A stretch of DNA of 42,785 nt from CAZUAQ01 sp964618455 (GTDB taxonomy: Bacteria > Planctomycetota > Phycisphaerae > UBA1845 > PWPN01): contig CAZUAQ010000046.1 in NCBI GenBank assembly GCA_964618455.1, positions 1 through 42,785 on the forward strand, written 5' to 3'. Positions 1-7,977 of the stretch are shown here, piece after piece; position 1 is the first letter of the stretch; each line of letters starts with the position of its first letter. The notes under the pieces are model-generated. The model was not told the origin of the DNA and did no database searches. It worked only from the letters and a program-made list of their open reading frames with translations. The translations under genes and the position numbers were made by a program.

Positions 1-520
1 TCTCCAGGATCACCACGGACCCGATCTTGTCGTTCGTCGGCAGGAGCTGGCCCATGCTCGCCACGAGAATGTCGATGTCCCCGTCTTCGTCGATGTCGAG
101 GGGATGCGTCCGGGCCGGTGCCTTGATTTCCGGGCCGATCCACTGTTCCTGGAAAGAGCCGTCTGCTTTCTGGCGAATCCAGCCCAGCCGGTGCTCGAGC
201 ATGTCGCTGACCAGGACATCCATGCGTCCATCCTGGTCGAGATCCACCGGCGATACCGAGCCGATGCGCGGGTAGCCCGAGACCGGAAAACCGACAGGCT
301 CCGGCGTGAAGATCTCTGCCTCTGTAGCACCCGCCGATGTCTGATCCAGGTCATCCACCAGTGGAACGGTCGGCCCCACCGTATCGGAAGATCCCGCGCC
401 GCGCATGGACGTGTACACGAACGCGAGGGAAGGTATCGCAATCAACAGCATGGCGGCAATAAGCAGAGTTCGCCCATAACCAGTGGTGCCTTCGGACGAT
501 GATTTGGGAGATGTGGACAC
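1..520 (-). CDS. FG-GAP/VCBS repeat protein, membrane-anchored (partial, C-terminus off the left edge)
   Basis: About 173 residues are visible and the frame stays open to the window edge, so the carboxy terminus is missing. I read the start as GTG at 520, with a GAGG-type ribosome site a few bases upstream; an in-frame TTG at 532 is an alternative. After a Ser/Thr-rich cytoplasmic stretch comes one hydrophobic segment at about residues 20-36 (LLIAAMLLIAIPSLAFVY), then a linker, then repeats with the calcium-binding signature of FG-GAP/VCBS blades (DLDQDGRMDVLVSD and DIDEDGDIDILVASMG). Such repeats form beta-propellers in exported proteins. The protein is therefore probably anchored in the membrane with its propeller outside the cytoplasm. 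The substrate or partner is unknown. The family call is firm; the function is not. Confidence 0.72.
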   Translation of the reverse strand, partial: MSTSPKSSSEGTTGYGRTLLIAAMLLIAIPSLAFVYTSMRGAGSSDTVGPTVPLVDDLDQTSAGATEAEIFTPEPVGFPVSGYPRIGSVSPVDLDQDGRMDVLVSDMLEHRLGWIRQKADGSFQEQWIGPEIKAPARTHPLDIDEDGDIDILVASMGQLLPTNDKIGSVVILE

Positions 521-653
521 GAAATGCCTCAACTTTCCGCTCGACGACAGGATGCAGCGAAGAAGGGGCAACGTCGCGTTCCTCGCTCGAATTCCAAGGT
601 AATTGAACGCTCCTCAGCCGACAAGCACGGTTCACCCGACGAGAAACTTCGGC

Positions 654-1442
654 TCACGAGGGAGATCGGACGAATCGCATCGCGAATCCATCGCTCGATC
701 TCTCCACGCGGCAGGCGTGGCCGAAAGCCTCGCTGAGCAACTCGTCCGTCAGCGCGTTCTCCGGCGTGTCGAGGGCGACGAACGCGCCCGACTTCATCAC
801 CGCCACATGCGAGATCCACGGTCCGATTTCCTCAATGTGGTGCGTTACCAGAAGAAGTGTAAGGCAGTTCTTCTGGCGGATCATCCAACCCACATCGGCC
901 AGGAGTCTCATTCGTGCGGCAGGGTCCAGCCCGGCACAGGGTTCATCCAGGATCAACAGGCGCGGTCGGTGCACCAGCCCCCGCGCGAGCAGCACCCGCT
1001 GCTGCTCCCCCTGCGAAAGGGTCCGGTAAGCCTGCCCGGCGAGGTCAGGGATCCCTGTGCGATCCAGTGCTTCCTGTGCGGTGCGTTTCTCCGCCGGCGT
1101 GAATTCCCGGTAGACGCCCATGGCGGCATCGAGCCCCGCCAGGACAACTTCCAGCGCTGTCAGCTGGCCGTCCAAATGCGTTTGGATCGACGAACTGACC
1201 CAGCCGATCGTCTTGCGGAGGTCCGGAATGTGGGCTTCCCCGAACACGTTTCCCAGCACCTTCACGCACCCCTCGCTTGGCCAGAGATAGCCCGTCAGAA
1301 TGCGCAGCAAAGACGTCTTGCCCGCCCCGTTCGCGCCGATCAGCGCCCAGTGCTGCCCCGACTCGATCCGCCAGTCCAGTCCGTTCAGAATCTGTCGGGA
1401 ACCGCGCCACAGATGCACATTACTCAACTCGACGATCGCCAT
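654..1442 (-). CDS. ABC transporter ATP-binding protein (ModF/YlmA-like)
   Basis: A 262-residue stand-alone ABC ATPase. Walker A is GANGAGKTS at residues 36-44, the signature is LSQGEQQR at 142-149, Walker B with catalytic Glu is LLILDEPCAGLD around 162-173, and the switch His is H201 in VTHHIEE. In place of the usual Q-loop PQ it has WVSSSIQ. I associate this with the YlmA/ModF-like ATPases often labelled iron-complex or molybdate type. No permease or binding protein gene is adjacent, so the transported substrate, or whether it transports at all, cannot be told from this window. The ATG start at 1442 is the first in the conserved frame. It lies downstream of, and on the same strand as, the MetX-MetW gene. 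Confidence 0.85.
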   Translation of the reverse strand: MAIVELSNVHLWRGSRQILNGLDWRIESGQHWALIGANGAGKTSLLRILTGYLWPSEGCVKVLGNVFGEAHIPDLRKTIGWVSSSIQTHLDGQLTALEVVLAGLDAAMGVYREFTPAEKRTAQEALDRTGIPDLAGQAYRTLSQGEQQRVLLARGLVHRPRLLILDEPCAGLDPAARMRLLADVGWMIRQKNCLTLLLVTHHIEEIGPWISHVAVMKSGAFVALDTPENALTDELLSEAFGHACRVERSSDGFAMRFVRSPS

Positions 1443-1559
1443 TTCCGCATCCTAACGGAAGGCCGCTTCACGAGATATCCGACACCCCGTTGATCCCGGC
1501 AGATGCCGCGCGCGTACGGAATCGCGTCATCGATACGGCGTTCGTGGAGATGATGTATC

Positions 1560-3386
1560 TCAGTCGTGACGGGAGATCACGAAGATGACTTCCTCGGCCC
1601 GAAGGCTCGGCAGGATACCCAGCGGGCGATGGCGGCCGATCTGCAGCGGGAGGCACTTCTCGATCGTGACGCCGTTCTCGCGGCAGTAATCCTTGAAGTC
1701 GCGAATGGTCAGGTAATGCCGATTCGGCGAGTTGTACCACCGGAAAGGCAGATTCTCCGTCAGCGGTGTGCGACCGGTCAGCATCATCTGCAGCATGACC
1801 TTCCAGTGGACGAAATTGGGGAAACTCACGATGCAGCGACGACCGATGCGGATCATATGCTTGAGCACGCCGTCGGGCTGATCCAGGGTCTGCAGCGTAT
1901 GGGAAAGCAGCACGTAGTCGTACGACTTGTCGGCAAAGCTGCCGAGCTCGGCTTCAATATCGAGATCCACCACGGAGATGCCGCGCTCGATGCACGCGCA
2001 GATGTTGTCCTGCTGTACCTCGACGCCAAGCCCTTCTGTATTTTTCTTCTGCCGTAACCGCTGCAGGAGTTCGCCGCTTCCGCAGCCGAGGTCGAGTACG
2101 TGGCTCTCCGGCTCGATCAATTCCTCGATCCGCTCGTAGTCCACGCGCAACAACGACCACGCGGACACCGTGTCGAGTGAACGAAGGTAAGGCCCGTAAG
2201 AGATCGATTCCTTCGTCACCGGTGTTTCCGTCGACGCATCCAGGAATCCGCGTATCAACTTCGAAAGCAATTGCGGCTCCAGAAGGAAGGCATCGTGCCC
2301 GTGCGGCGAATTCACTTCGGAGTAGGAAACGTCCTTGCCGTTGTGCAGCAGCGCATCCACGATCTGTCGCGATTGTTTGGGCGTGAACAGCCAGTCGCTG
2401 GAGAAACTGATGACCAGGAACCTGGCCTGGACATCGCGAAACACTTCCGCCAGCGTCTCGGCCCGGGCCCACAGGTCGTAGTAATCCATCGCCTTGGTGA
2501 TGTACAGGTAACTGTTGGCGTCGAAGCGATCGACGAAGGTCTGCCCCTGGTGATCCAGGTACGTCTCCACGGAAAACTCGCTGCCGACGTCGTAGCTGTA
2601 CTTGGTCGCGTGGCGCAACTGGCGGCCGAATTTGCGGTGCATGCCCTCCTCGGACAGATACGTGATGTGCCCGACCATGCGCGCGATGGCCAGGCCGCGA
2701 TCCGGGCTCGGGCCTTCGTGATAATGCCCCTGCCGGAAATGGGGGTCCGCCAGGATCGCGTTCCGCCCTACCGCATCGAAGGCGATCGACTGGGCGTTGA
2801 GCCGCGGCGTCGTGGCGATGGGGATGGCCGAGACGAGGTGATCCGGATAACGCACTGCCCATTCGAGCACCTGCATTCCCCCCATCGATCCGCCGACCAC
2901 CGACAGCAGTTTGTCGATCCCGAGGTGATCGATCAGTCGCTTCTGGACCTTGACCATGTCCTCGATGGTGATGACAGGAAAATCGAGCCCCCAGGGCTGT
3001 CCCGTCTCCGGATTGATGCTCGACGGCCCCGTCGTTCCCTTGCAACCGCCCAGCATGTTCGAGCAGATCACGAAATAGCGATCGGTATCGATCCCCTTGC
3101 CCGGGCCGACCATCATGTCCCACCAGCCCGGCTTGCGATCCTGCGGGCCATGATAGCCCGCGACATGCGCGTCCCCGGACAGCGCATGGCAGATCAGCAC
3201 CGCATTGGTCTTCGCCTCGTTGAGTTGCCCGTAAGTCTCGTAGGCGACTTCAATCGGCCCCAGTGTCTCGCCGCACTCGAGGGTCAGTTCTTCCGGGGAT
3301 TCAAAGAGTGTGACGTACTGCGTATCCACGAGGCCGACGGAATCCTCAGGATAGGTGTGCGTTGTCGTGACGACCTCGTCCGTCAT
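1560..3386 (-). CDS. metXW: homoserine O-acetyltransferase fused to MetW methyltransferase-like domain
   Basis: One 608-residue frame joins two proteins that are normally separate neighbours. Residues 1 to about 385 are MetX, an alpha/beta hydrolase that acylates homoserine. The nucleophile elbow is GGSMGG with Ser167, and the partner residues appear to be Asp331 (SSDWLF) and His364 (HGHDAF). Residues from about 405 to the end are MetW, a class I SAM-methyltransferase fold with the glycine-rich loop LDLGCGSG at 431-438 and the MetW-type segments SFPNFVHWK and FRWYNSPNRHYLT. The linker is short and no stop or internal start intervenes. I chose ATG 3386 because MetX homology begins there and AGGA lies upstream; the frame continues further upstream but overlaps metY. 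metY upstream supplies the next enzyme of methionine synthesis. Confidence 0.92.
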   Translation of the reverse strand: MTDEVVTTTHTYPEDSVGLVDTQYVTLFESPEELTLECGETLGPIEVAYETYGQLNEAKTNAVLICHALSGDAHVAGYHGPQDRKPGWWDMMVGPGKGIDTDRYFVICSNMLGGCKGTTGPSSINPETGQPWGLDFPVITIEDMVKVQKRLIDHLGIDKLLSVVGGSMGGMQVLEWAVRYPDHLVSAIPIATTPRLNAQSIAFDAVGRNAILADPHFRQGHYHEGPSPDRGLAIARMVGHITYLSEEGMHRKFGRQLRHATKYSYDVGSEFSVETYLDHQGQTFVDRFDANSYLYITKAMDYYDLWARAETLAEVFRDVQARFLVISFSSDWLFTPKQSRQIVDALLHNGKDVSYSEVNSPHGHDAFLLEPQLLSKLIRGFLDASTETPVTKESISYGPYLRSLDTVSAWSLLRVDYERIEELIEPESHVLDLGCGSGELLQRLRQKKNTEGLGVEVQQDNICACIERGISVVDLDIEAELGSFADKSYDYVLLSHTLQTLDQPDGVLKHMIRIGRRCIVSFPNFVHWKVMLQMMLTGRTPLTENLPFRWYNSPNRHYLTIRDFKDYCRENGVTIEKCLPLQIGRHRPLGILPSLRAEEVIFVISRHD

Positions 3387-3460
3387 GGGGCATGTTCCTG
3401 ACCACCGTACCAACCGATCGCGCTTCACCTGCCGACCGGCAAACCCGGCATCATACAAGA

Positions 3461-3490
3461 AAGCCCGGGAGCTTTTTAGCCCCCGGGCTT
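3461..3490 (-). terminator. GC-rich hairpin between metY and metXW
   Basis: A perfect 9-bp stem (AAGCCCGGG with CCCGGGCTT) closes a 12-base A-rich loop on the minus strand. It lies about 40 bases after the metY stop and about 75 bases before the metXW start. The sequence after it on the minus strand is TCTTGTAT, only moderately U-rich, so it may be a terminator, an attenuator or an mRNA-end stabiliser. Confidence 0.5.
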
Positions 3491-3532
3491 CCGGGCCAAT
3501 CATGCGATCACTACAGATGTTCTCGGGCAGGC

Positions 3533-4837
3533 CTACTTCTGCGAAACCGCCAACGCCTGGTCGATGTCGGCGATCAGATCCTCCGCGTCCTCGATCCCGA
3601 CGGACAGACGGACGTATTCCGGCGTGACACCGGTCTGCGCTTGCTCCTCGGGCGTCAGTTGCTGATGCGTCGTGCTGGCGGGGTGTATGCACAGTGTTTT
3701 GGCGTCGCCGATGTTCGCCAGGTGGGACATCAGCTTCGCGCTGTTGATGAACTTCTTGCCCGCTTCCGCGCCGCCCTTGATCCCGAAGCCCAGAATCGCG
3801 CCGCATCCCTTGGGCAGGTACTTCTTCGCGTTGACGTGGAACGGGTGATCGGGCAGCCCCGGGTAGTTGACCCATTCGACCGCCGGATGCTCCGTCAGGT
3901 GCTGGGCCACCTTCTGTGCATTGCTGCAGTGCCGCTCCATCCGCAGATGCAGCGTTTCCAATCCCTGCAGAAAGAGGAATGCCGCAAACGGGCTCATGCA
4001 GCTTCCCATGTCGCGCAGGTAGTGCGTCCGGCACTTGATGATGTACGCGATGTTGCCCATCGGGGCGAGCGCTTCGGCAAAGACGATGCCATGGTACGAC
4101 GGGTCGGGCTTGGTGAACTCAGGCCATTTCTTCGGCTCATCCATCCACTTGAAGTTCCCCGAATCCACGATGCATCCACCGATATGCGTGCCATGGCCGC
4201 CGATGAACTTCGTGCAACTGTAGACCGCGATATCAATCCCGTACTTGAACGGTTGAAAGAGTACCGGGGTCATGACCGTATTGTCACAGATCACCGGGAC
4301 GCCATGATCGTGGGCAATGCGGGCGATTTCTTCGTAGTCCGGCACATCGTTCTTGGGGTTGCCCATCGTCTCGATGTACACGCACCGCGTGTTCTCATCG
4401 ATGAGCTGGGGAATCTCCTCCGGCTTGGCCGAATCGAAGAACCGCGCTTCGATACCCAGCTTGGGCAGGGTCTGGGTGAAGAGCGTCCACGTTCCACCAT
4501 AGAGACTTGTGGCGGAGACGAAGTTCTGACCGGCCCGGCAGATGTTCAGCAATGCCACGTAAATCGCCGACTGCCCGCTGGACAGCGCCAGCGCCGCCGC
4601 GCCCTCGTCCAGTGCCGCCATCCGCTGCTCGAAGACGTCGTTCGTCGGGTTCATGATCCGGCTGTAGATGTTGCCGAACTCTTTGAGGGCAAACAGGTTG
4701 GCCGCATGATCCGTATCGTTGAACACGAAGCTCGTCGAGGTATAAATCGGGACCGCCCGCGCGTTCGTCGTCGGGTCGGGCTCCTGACCTGCGTGAAGGC
4801 AGCGCGTTCCCAGACCGCTCATTGGCTTTTCAGACAT
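3533..4837 (-). CDS. metY: O-acetylhomoserine aminocarboxypropyltransferase (sulfhydrylase)
   Basis: A 434-residue PLP enzyme of the Cys/Met metabolism (fold type I) family, of normal length. It replaces the acetyl group of O-acetylhomoserine with sulfide or a thiol, giving homocysteine directly. The PLP lysine is K210 in YSCTKFIGGHGTHIGG; D185 (ICDNT) should bind the pyridine nitrogen, and the Tyr/Arg phosphate clamp is in NIYSRIMNPT. The long insert after the lysine, with FTKPDPSYHG, is typical of MetY rather than cystathionine synthases. It sits just upstream of metXW on the same strand, so both steps from homoserine to homocysteine are linked. The ATG start at 4837 follows a GGGAGA-like site. 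Confidence 0.95.
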   Translation of the reverse strand: MSEKPMSGLGTRCLHAGQEPDPTTNARAVPIYTSTSFVFNDTDHAANLFALKEFGNIYSRIMNPTNDVFEQRMAALDEGAAALALSSGQSAIYVALLNICRAGQNFVSATSLYGGTWTLFTQTLPKLGIEARFFDSAKPEEIPQLIDENTRCVYIETMGNPKNDVPDYEEIARIAHDHGVPVICDNTVMTPVLFQPFKYGIDIAVYSCTKFIGGHGTHIGGCIVDSGNFKWMDEPKKWPEFTKPDPSYHGIVFAEALAPMGNIAYIIKCRTHYLRDMGSCMSPFAAFLFLQGLETLHLRMERHCSNAQKVAQHLTEHPAVEWVNYPGLPDHPFHVNAKKYLPKGCGAILGFGIKGGAEAGKKFINSAKLMSHLANIGDAKTLCIHPASTTHQQLTPEEQAQTGVTPEYVRLSVGIEDAEDLIADIDQALAVSQK

Positions 4838-4855
4838 AGGATGTCTCCCGTGTGT

Positions 4856-4902
4856 GGATTCGTCTCAATGGGAATCTCGCCGCCTCCCAGCGGCCCGAAT
4901 CC
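4856..4902 (-). promoter_or_regulatory. structured metY leader (nested inverted repeats)
   Basis: The minus-strand leader of metY can form an outer stem GGATTCG/CGAATCC (7 bp) enclosing an inner hairpin GCCGC-TGGGAG-GCGGC. The structure ends about 18 bases before the metY start. It does not match the SAM-I, SAM-II or SAH riboswitch consensus that I could test by eye. The fold is seen in sequence; a regulatory role is inference. Confidence 0.3.
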
Positions 4903-4906
4903 AGCC

Positions 4907-4936
4907 AGTGTAGTGCAGGCAATGGAGGACTGGCAA
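4907..4936 (-). promoter_or_regulatory. metY: possible sigma-70-type promoter of metY
   Basis: On the minus strand TTGCCA (4936-4931) and TACACT (4912-4907) are separated by 18 bases. That is 5 of 6 and 4 of 6 matches to the housekeeping consensus. Transcription would begin near 4900, close to the foot of the leader stem. Confidence 0.35.
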
Positions 4937-4983
4937 GACGAGGCGGCTCTCCCCTCTCGTCAGCTTATCGACCGCATACCGGA

Positions 4984-6198
4984 TTAGTCGCCCAGTCCCG
5001 GAGGCTGCCTTTTCCAGGAGTAACCCGCCTGAGCCTTCTCTCGGGCCATCTCAAACAGACGGTTCATTTCTTCGCGATCGAACGTCTCCTGGGCGTCGGA
5101 CTCGTACTCCTGGGGCACAGCGGCGTAATGGAATCCGATTCCATCTTTCTGTGTGTAGGTATAGATGCGATACAGATCCCCCACCCCGTGCGACGCCAAC
5201 AGGCTGCTCATCGCATGCGTGGCGATGGACATCAGTTTCCGGTCCACCGGCTGGAAGGGGAAACTCACCTGCGAGTTTCGGATCACGTACAGTTCCACCT
5301 CAGGCTTGCGCATCGATTCCGCCTCACGGAGCGCTTCATCGAAATCGATCATCGATCCGTAGAAAAAGACTTCGGCGGTCACCGCTCCGTCGACGTGCAT
5401 CTCGTCATACAGGACCCCGTTCGCTTCCACGTCGAAGTACACCGGAGGAAAGGCCACGGGAATCGCCGAGGATGCCCGGAGCACATTCCGAAAGAGGTGC
5501 AGTGCTTCCGGTCCTCCCCGCTTGGCGATCGCGCCCATGTCCCACACCACCAGCCGGCGCGCGTCCAGGTTGGTCGTACCGACCCAGAGACGACGTCCCT
5601 CACCATGAGCGTTCGCGACTTTCTCGAGGAATTCGGCATCGACGGCATCGGCGATCAACTGCTGAAGCGGTGCGGTATCCACAAGTGCGTCCTCGCTGAG
5701 CAGGGCGTCGAGCAACGGCTGCGGACGGTAGACGTCCTCGGAGGAGATGGTGGTGTAGAACGTCTTCAGCGCTTCGTCGTACTCCGCCCCCAGGTACGCG
5801 AACGGCGCGATCAACGCTCCCGTGCTGATGCCCGTGACGAGCTGAAACTCCGGCCGATCGCCGCGCTGCGACCAGCCATAGAGCAAGCCCGCGCCGAAAG
5901 CACCGTACGACCCCCCGCCGGACAGGGCCAGCGCGTAGACTCTGCGCGGCTGGTTTCTCTCCTCATCAGGCGTCTGTTCACGCACCTGGCGGATCGCCCG
6001 AACGATGCTGCGTTGGAAGATGTCGCTGCGGGCATCGCCCCAGTCCCGCACCTCGGGCATCCCGGGGATCTGCGCGACCCCGACCAGTTCCGCCGGTATC
6101 GGCCTCCGCGACGGCCCGCAACCGATTCCGCCCAGCAGAACCATCACCATGCCGGCGACACCAAGTCGACTGACCGCGACTTGCAGGTATGCCTTCAT
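4984..6198 (-). CDS. patatin-like phospholipase, putative lipoprotein
   Basis: A 404-residue patatin-family lipid acyl hydrolase. The Ser-Asp dyad is visible: the oxyanion loop SGGGSYGAFGAG at about 93-104, the nucleophile Ser125 in GISTG, and Asp270 in HVDGAV. I chose ATG 6198 because it gives a signal peptide (MKAYLQ..., hydrophobic to LLGGIGC) with Cys27 as a near-lipobox, and GGAG lies 9 bases upstream. An ATG at 6225 would add nine residues before the signal. The protein should be exported and possibly lipid-anchored, acting on membrane or exogenous lipids. The GH130 gene ends 31 bases upstream on the same strand, so the two may be cotranscribed. Confidence 0.87.
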   Translation of the reverse strand: MKAYLQVAVSRLGVAGMVMVLLGGIGCGPSRRPIPAELVGVAQIPGMPEVRDWGDARSDIFQRSIVRAIRQVREQTPDEERNQPRRVYALALSGGGSYGAFGAGLLYGWSQRGDRPEFQLVTGISTGALIAPFAYLGAEYDEALKTFYTTISSEDVYRPQPLLDALLSEDALVDTAPLQQLIADAVDAEFLEKVANAHGEGRRLWVGTTNLDARRLVVWDMGAIAKRGGPEALHLFRNVLRASSAIPVAFPPVYFDVEANGVLYDEMHVDGAVTAEVFFYGSMIDFDEALREAESMRKPEVELYVIRNSQVSFPFQPVDRKLMSIATHAMSSLLASHGVGDLYRIYTYTQKDGIGFHYAAVPQEYESDAQETFDREEMNRLFEMAREKAQAGYSWKRQPPGLGD

Positions 6199-6229
6199 GA
6201 TCCGTATCTCCACATCGAGGGACATGGCA

Positions 6230-7150
6230 TCACAACGGCCCGTCCTGCAGGCAGGCATCCACCAGCTCGTCGATGTTCGCGGTCGCCAGCCCGATGCAGG
6301 TGTCGGCGGCGCCGTAATAGATCTTCAACTCCCCGGGTTCACCGTGAAGCAGTGCCGCAGTCGGAAAGACGACATTATTCACGTTGCCCACCCGTTCGTA
6401 GTCCGTCAGCGGGTCCATCAGCGAATCGCGCAGTTTACCGATGATCTTGCCCGGGTCGTTCAGGTCCAGCACGAAAGCTCCCGCCTGGTACGAAAAACCG
6501 TTCATGCTCTCGCGGCAGCCGTGATAGATGCACAGCCAGCCCTTGTCGGTCTTTACCGGCGGAGCGCCGGGTCCGATCTTGGCGGACTCCCAGTAGCGCG
6601 TGTTCCGTTCCAGAACAAGTTTGCACCGGCCCCAATGCATCAGATCCGGCGAGTACGAAACATAAATATCCCCGGCGTCGTTGATATTCGGGCGTTCCAG
6701 GCGGACATAGTCCCCATCGAATTTCTCCGGGAAGATGACACAATTGCGATGATCAGGGGACGTGATGAAACCCAAGGTCTCGATTGCACTGAAGTCCTTC
6801 GTTCGCGCCAGCATGATCCGTCCGCCGAGACGTGACGCCACGTTGTAGGTGACATAATGCCACCCTTCCATCGACGTGATCCGGGTGTCGAAAATGCCTT
6901 CGTGGGGAACGTAGGGATACTCCTTCGGCGGAAGGACCATGTTCCGCGGCTCGACGGTGAATCGGATGCCGTCGGTACTGCGGCCGACCAGGAATTTCGG
7001 CGTCCAGTCGCTGGTCCAGGTGCTCAGCAGCATGACGATTTCGCCGTTGTGCAGCGTGGCGCCGCTGTTGAACACACAGTTGGCCCGCTCGGGAAGGTCC
7101 TCGATGGTGATCACCGGGCCGTCGGGATGTCGCTTGACGAGAGAATCCAT
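6230..7150 (-). CDS. GH130 family glycosidase/phosphorylase
   Basis: A 306-residue five-bladed propeller enzyme of family GH130, which phosphorolyses or hydrolyses beta-mannosides. Family signatures include GIFDTRIT (Asp88 at the expected general-acid position), ERPNI, KIGPGAPPVKTDKGWLCIYHG from about 191, and YYGAADTCIGLA near the end. There is no signal peptide, so it should act in the cytoplasm on imported mannosides. I prefer ATG 7150 because GAGG lies about 5 bases upstream; an in-frame ATG at 7171 is possible. Whether it is a phosphorylase (phosphate-binding residues) or a hydrolase subfamily member cannot be decided by eye. Confidence 0.87.
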   Translation of the reverse strand: MDSLVKRHPDGPVITIEDLPERANCVFNSGATLHNGEIVMLLSTWTSDWTPKFLVGRSTDGIRFTVEPRNMVLPPKEYPYVPHEGIFDTRITSMEGWHYVTYNVASRLGGRIMLARTKDFSAIETLGFITSPDHRNCVIFPEKFDGDYVRLERPNINDAGDIYVSYSPDLMHWGRCKLVLERNTRYWESAKIGPGAPPVKTDKGWLCIYHGCRESMNGFSYQAGAFVLDLNDPGKIIGKLRDSLMDPLTDYERVGNVNNVVFPTAALLHGEPGELKIYYGAADTCIGLATANIDELVDACLQDGPL

Positions 7151-7210
7151 ACACACCTCATTGGACTGCATGATCGATCGTCGCGCTGACTTTCAGTCGC
7201 GACTTGACTG

Positions 7211-7891
7211 CTACACGTCGGGCCAGCCGAGACGACCGAAAGGCGTCTTGATCGCCGGACGAAGAAAGTCGATCCCCAGGGAGATCGCCAGAATGTGAAT
7301 CTCCACACCGTCCAGCAGGCCGATCTTGAACCCGATCGGTACACTTTCCATCTGAACGCCGGTACGCGTCGTCGTCAGGGCGACGCCGAACCGGCCGAGG
7401 TAATCCCGCCCGATCGCTTTCGGCCCCAGGTCCACCGAGATCTTGGCCTGGCGGATAATCCATGCTGCATACGTGTTGCTGTTCGGCCCGGGCCAGGCGC
7501 GGTAGTTCTCGCGATGAGGATACTCCGGCGAGCATTCCAGGGTGTCGCGAATCCGCTCGGCGGTCTTCCCGCGCCATTCGCGGATCACGATGCAGCGACC
7601 TCCCCCCACGCCGGCGTCGGGATGCATCATGTCGCGGTGGACGTGCGCCCAACTGTCGCCGCTCGAGCCGGGATACTGCCACACCTCCCAGCGCCGCCAG
7701 CGGTCCCTGGCAGGATCGTAGACCACGAACCAGTAGTGCACCGCCACCCAGGCCAGACGTCTCCTCAACGTAGCCCGGCGCAGTTGGACTACCAGTTCCG
7801 ACAGCTTCTCTCCACGCTTGGGTCTCGGCTCATCACGTATGAAGCGAACGGAGACGCCCAGTACGATCAAGCCCGCGAAAACAGACATCAA
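7211..7891 (-). CDS. DUF3750 family protein, membrane-anchored
   Basis: A 226-residue protein with one amino-terminal hydrophobic segment (residues 3-18) followed by a charged stretch and a conserved domain that I recognise as DUF3750. Diagnostic segments are VHYWFVVYDP, WPGPNSNTYAAWI, and AIGRDYLGRFG. Family members have no established biochemical role as far as I know. The start is the first ATG after an in-frame stop; a TTG one codon upstream is also possible. It lies 60 bases upstream of the GH130 gene on the same strand, and the preceding isomerase-like gene ends 86 bases upstream. Confidence 0.72.
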   Translation of the reverse strand: MMSVFAGLIVLGVSVRFIRDEPRPKRGEKLSELVVQLRRATLRRRLAWVAVHYWFVVYDPARDRWRRWEVWQYPGSSGDSWAHVHRDMMHPDAGVGGGRCIVIREWRGKTAERIRDTLECSPEYPHRENYRAWPGPNSNTYAAWIIRQAKISVDLGPKAIGRDYLGRFGVALTTTRTGVQMESVPIGFKIGLLDGVEIHILAISLGIDFLRPAIKTPFGRLGWPDV

Positions 7892-7977
7892 CCACGCGAC
7901 CAGAACTCAACCCGCCTTTCCCGAGCACGTCAGCTCACGAGCACGCGCGGCGCTGACTTCTCCCAACAATTCGAGCC

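Noticed and set aside
603..1493. 296-codon plus-strand frame over the ABC ATPase
   Set aside because: It is the reverse shadow of a gene with all ABC motifs in place.
3387..4034. amino-terminal extension of the MetX frame into metY
   Set aside because: The extra residues are the metY gene read in another frame; MetX homology and a ribosome site support ATG 3386.
4838..4940. SAM riboswitch in the metY leader
   Set aside because: The conserved cores of the SAM-I, SAM-II and SAH classes are not present by eye; kept only as an unclassified structured leader.
4930..4965. possible terminator hairpin (GACGAG...CTCGTC) after the patatin gene
   Set aside because: Only a 6-bp stem with a large loop and no U-tract; it also overlaps the putative metY promoter.
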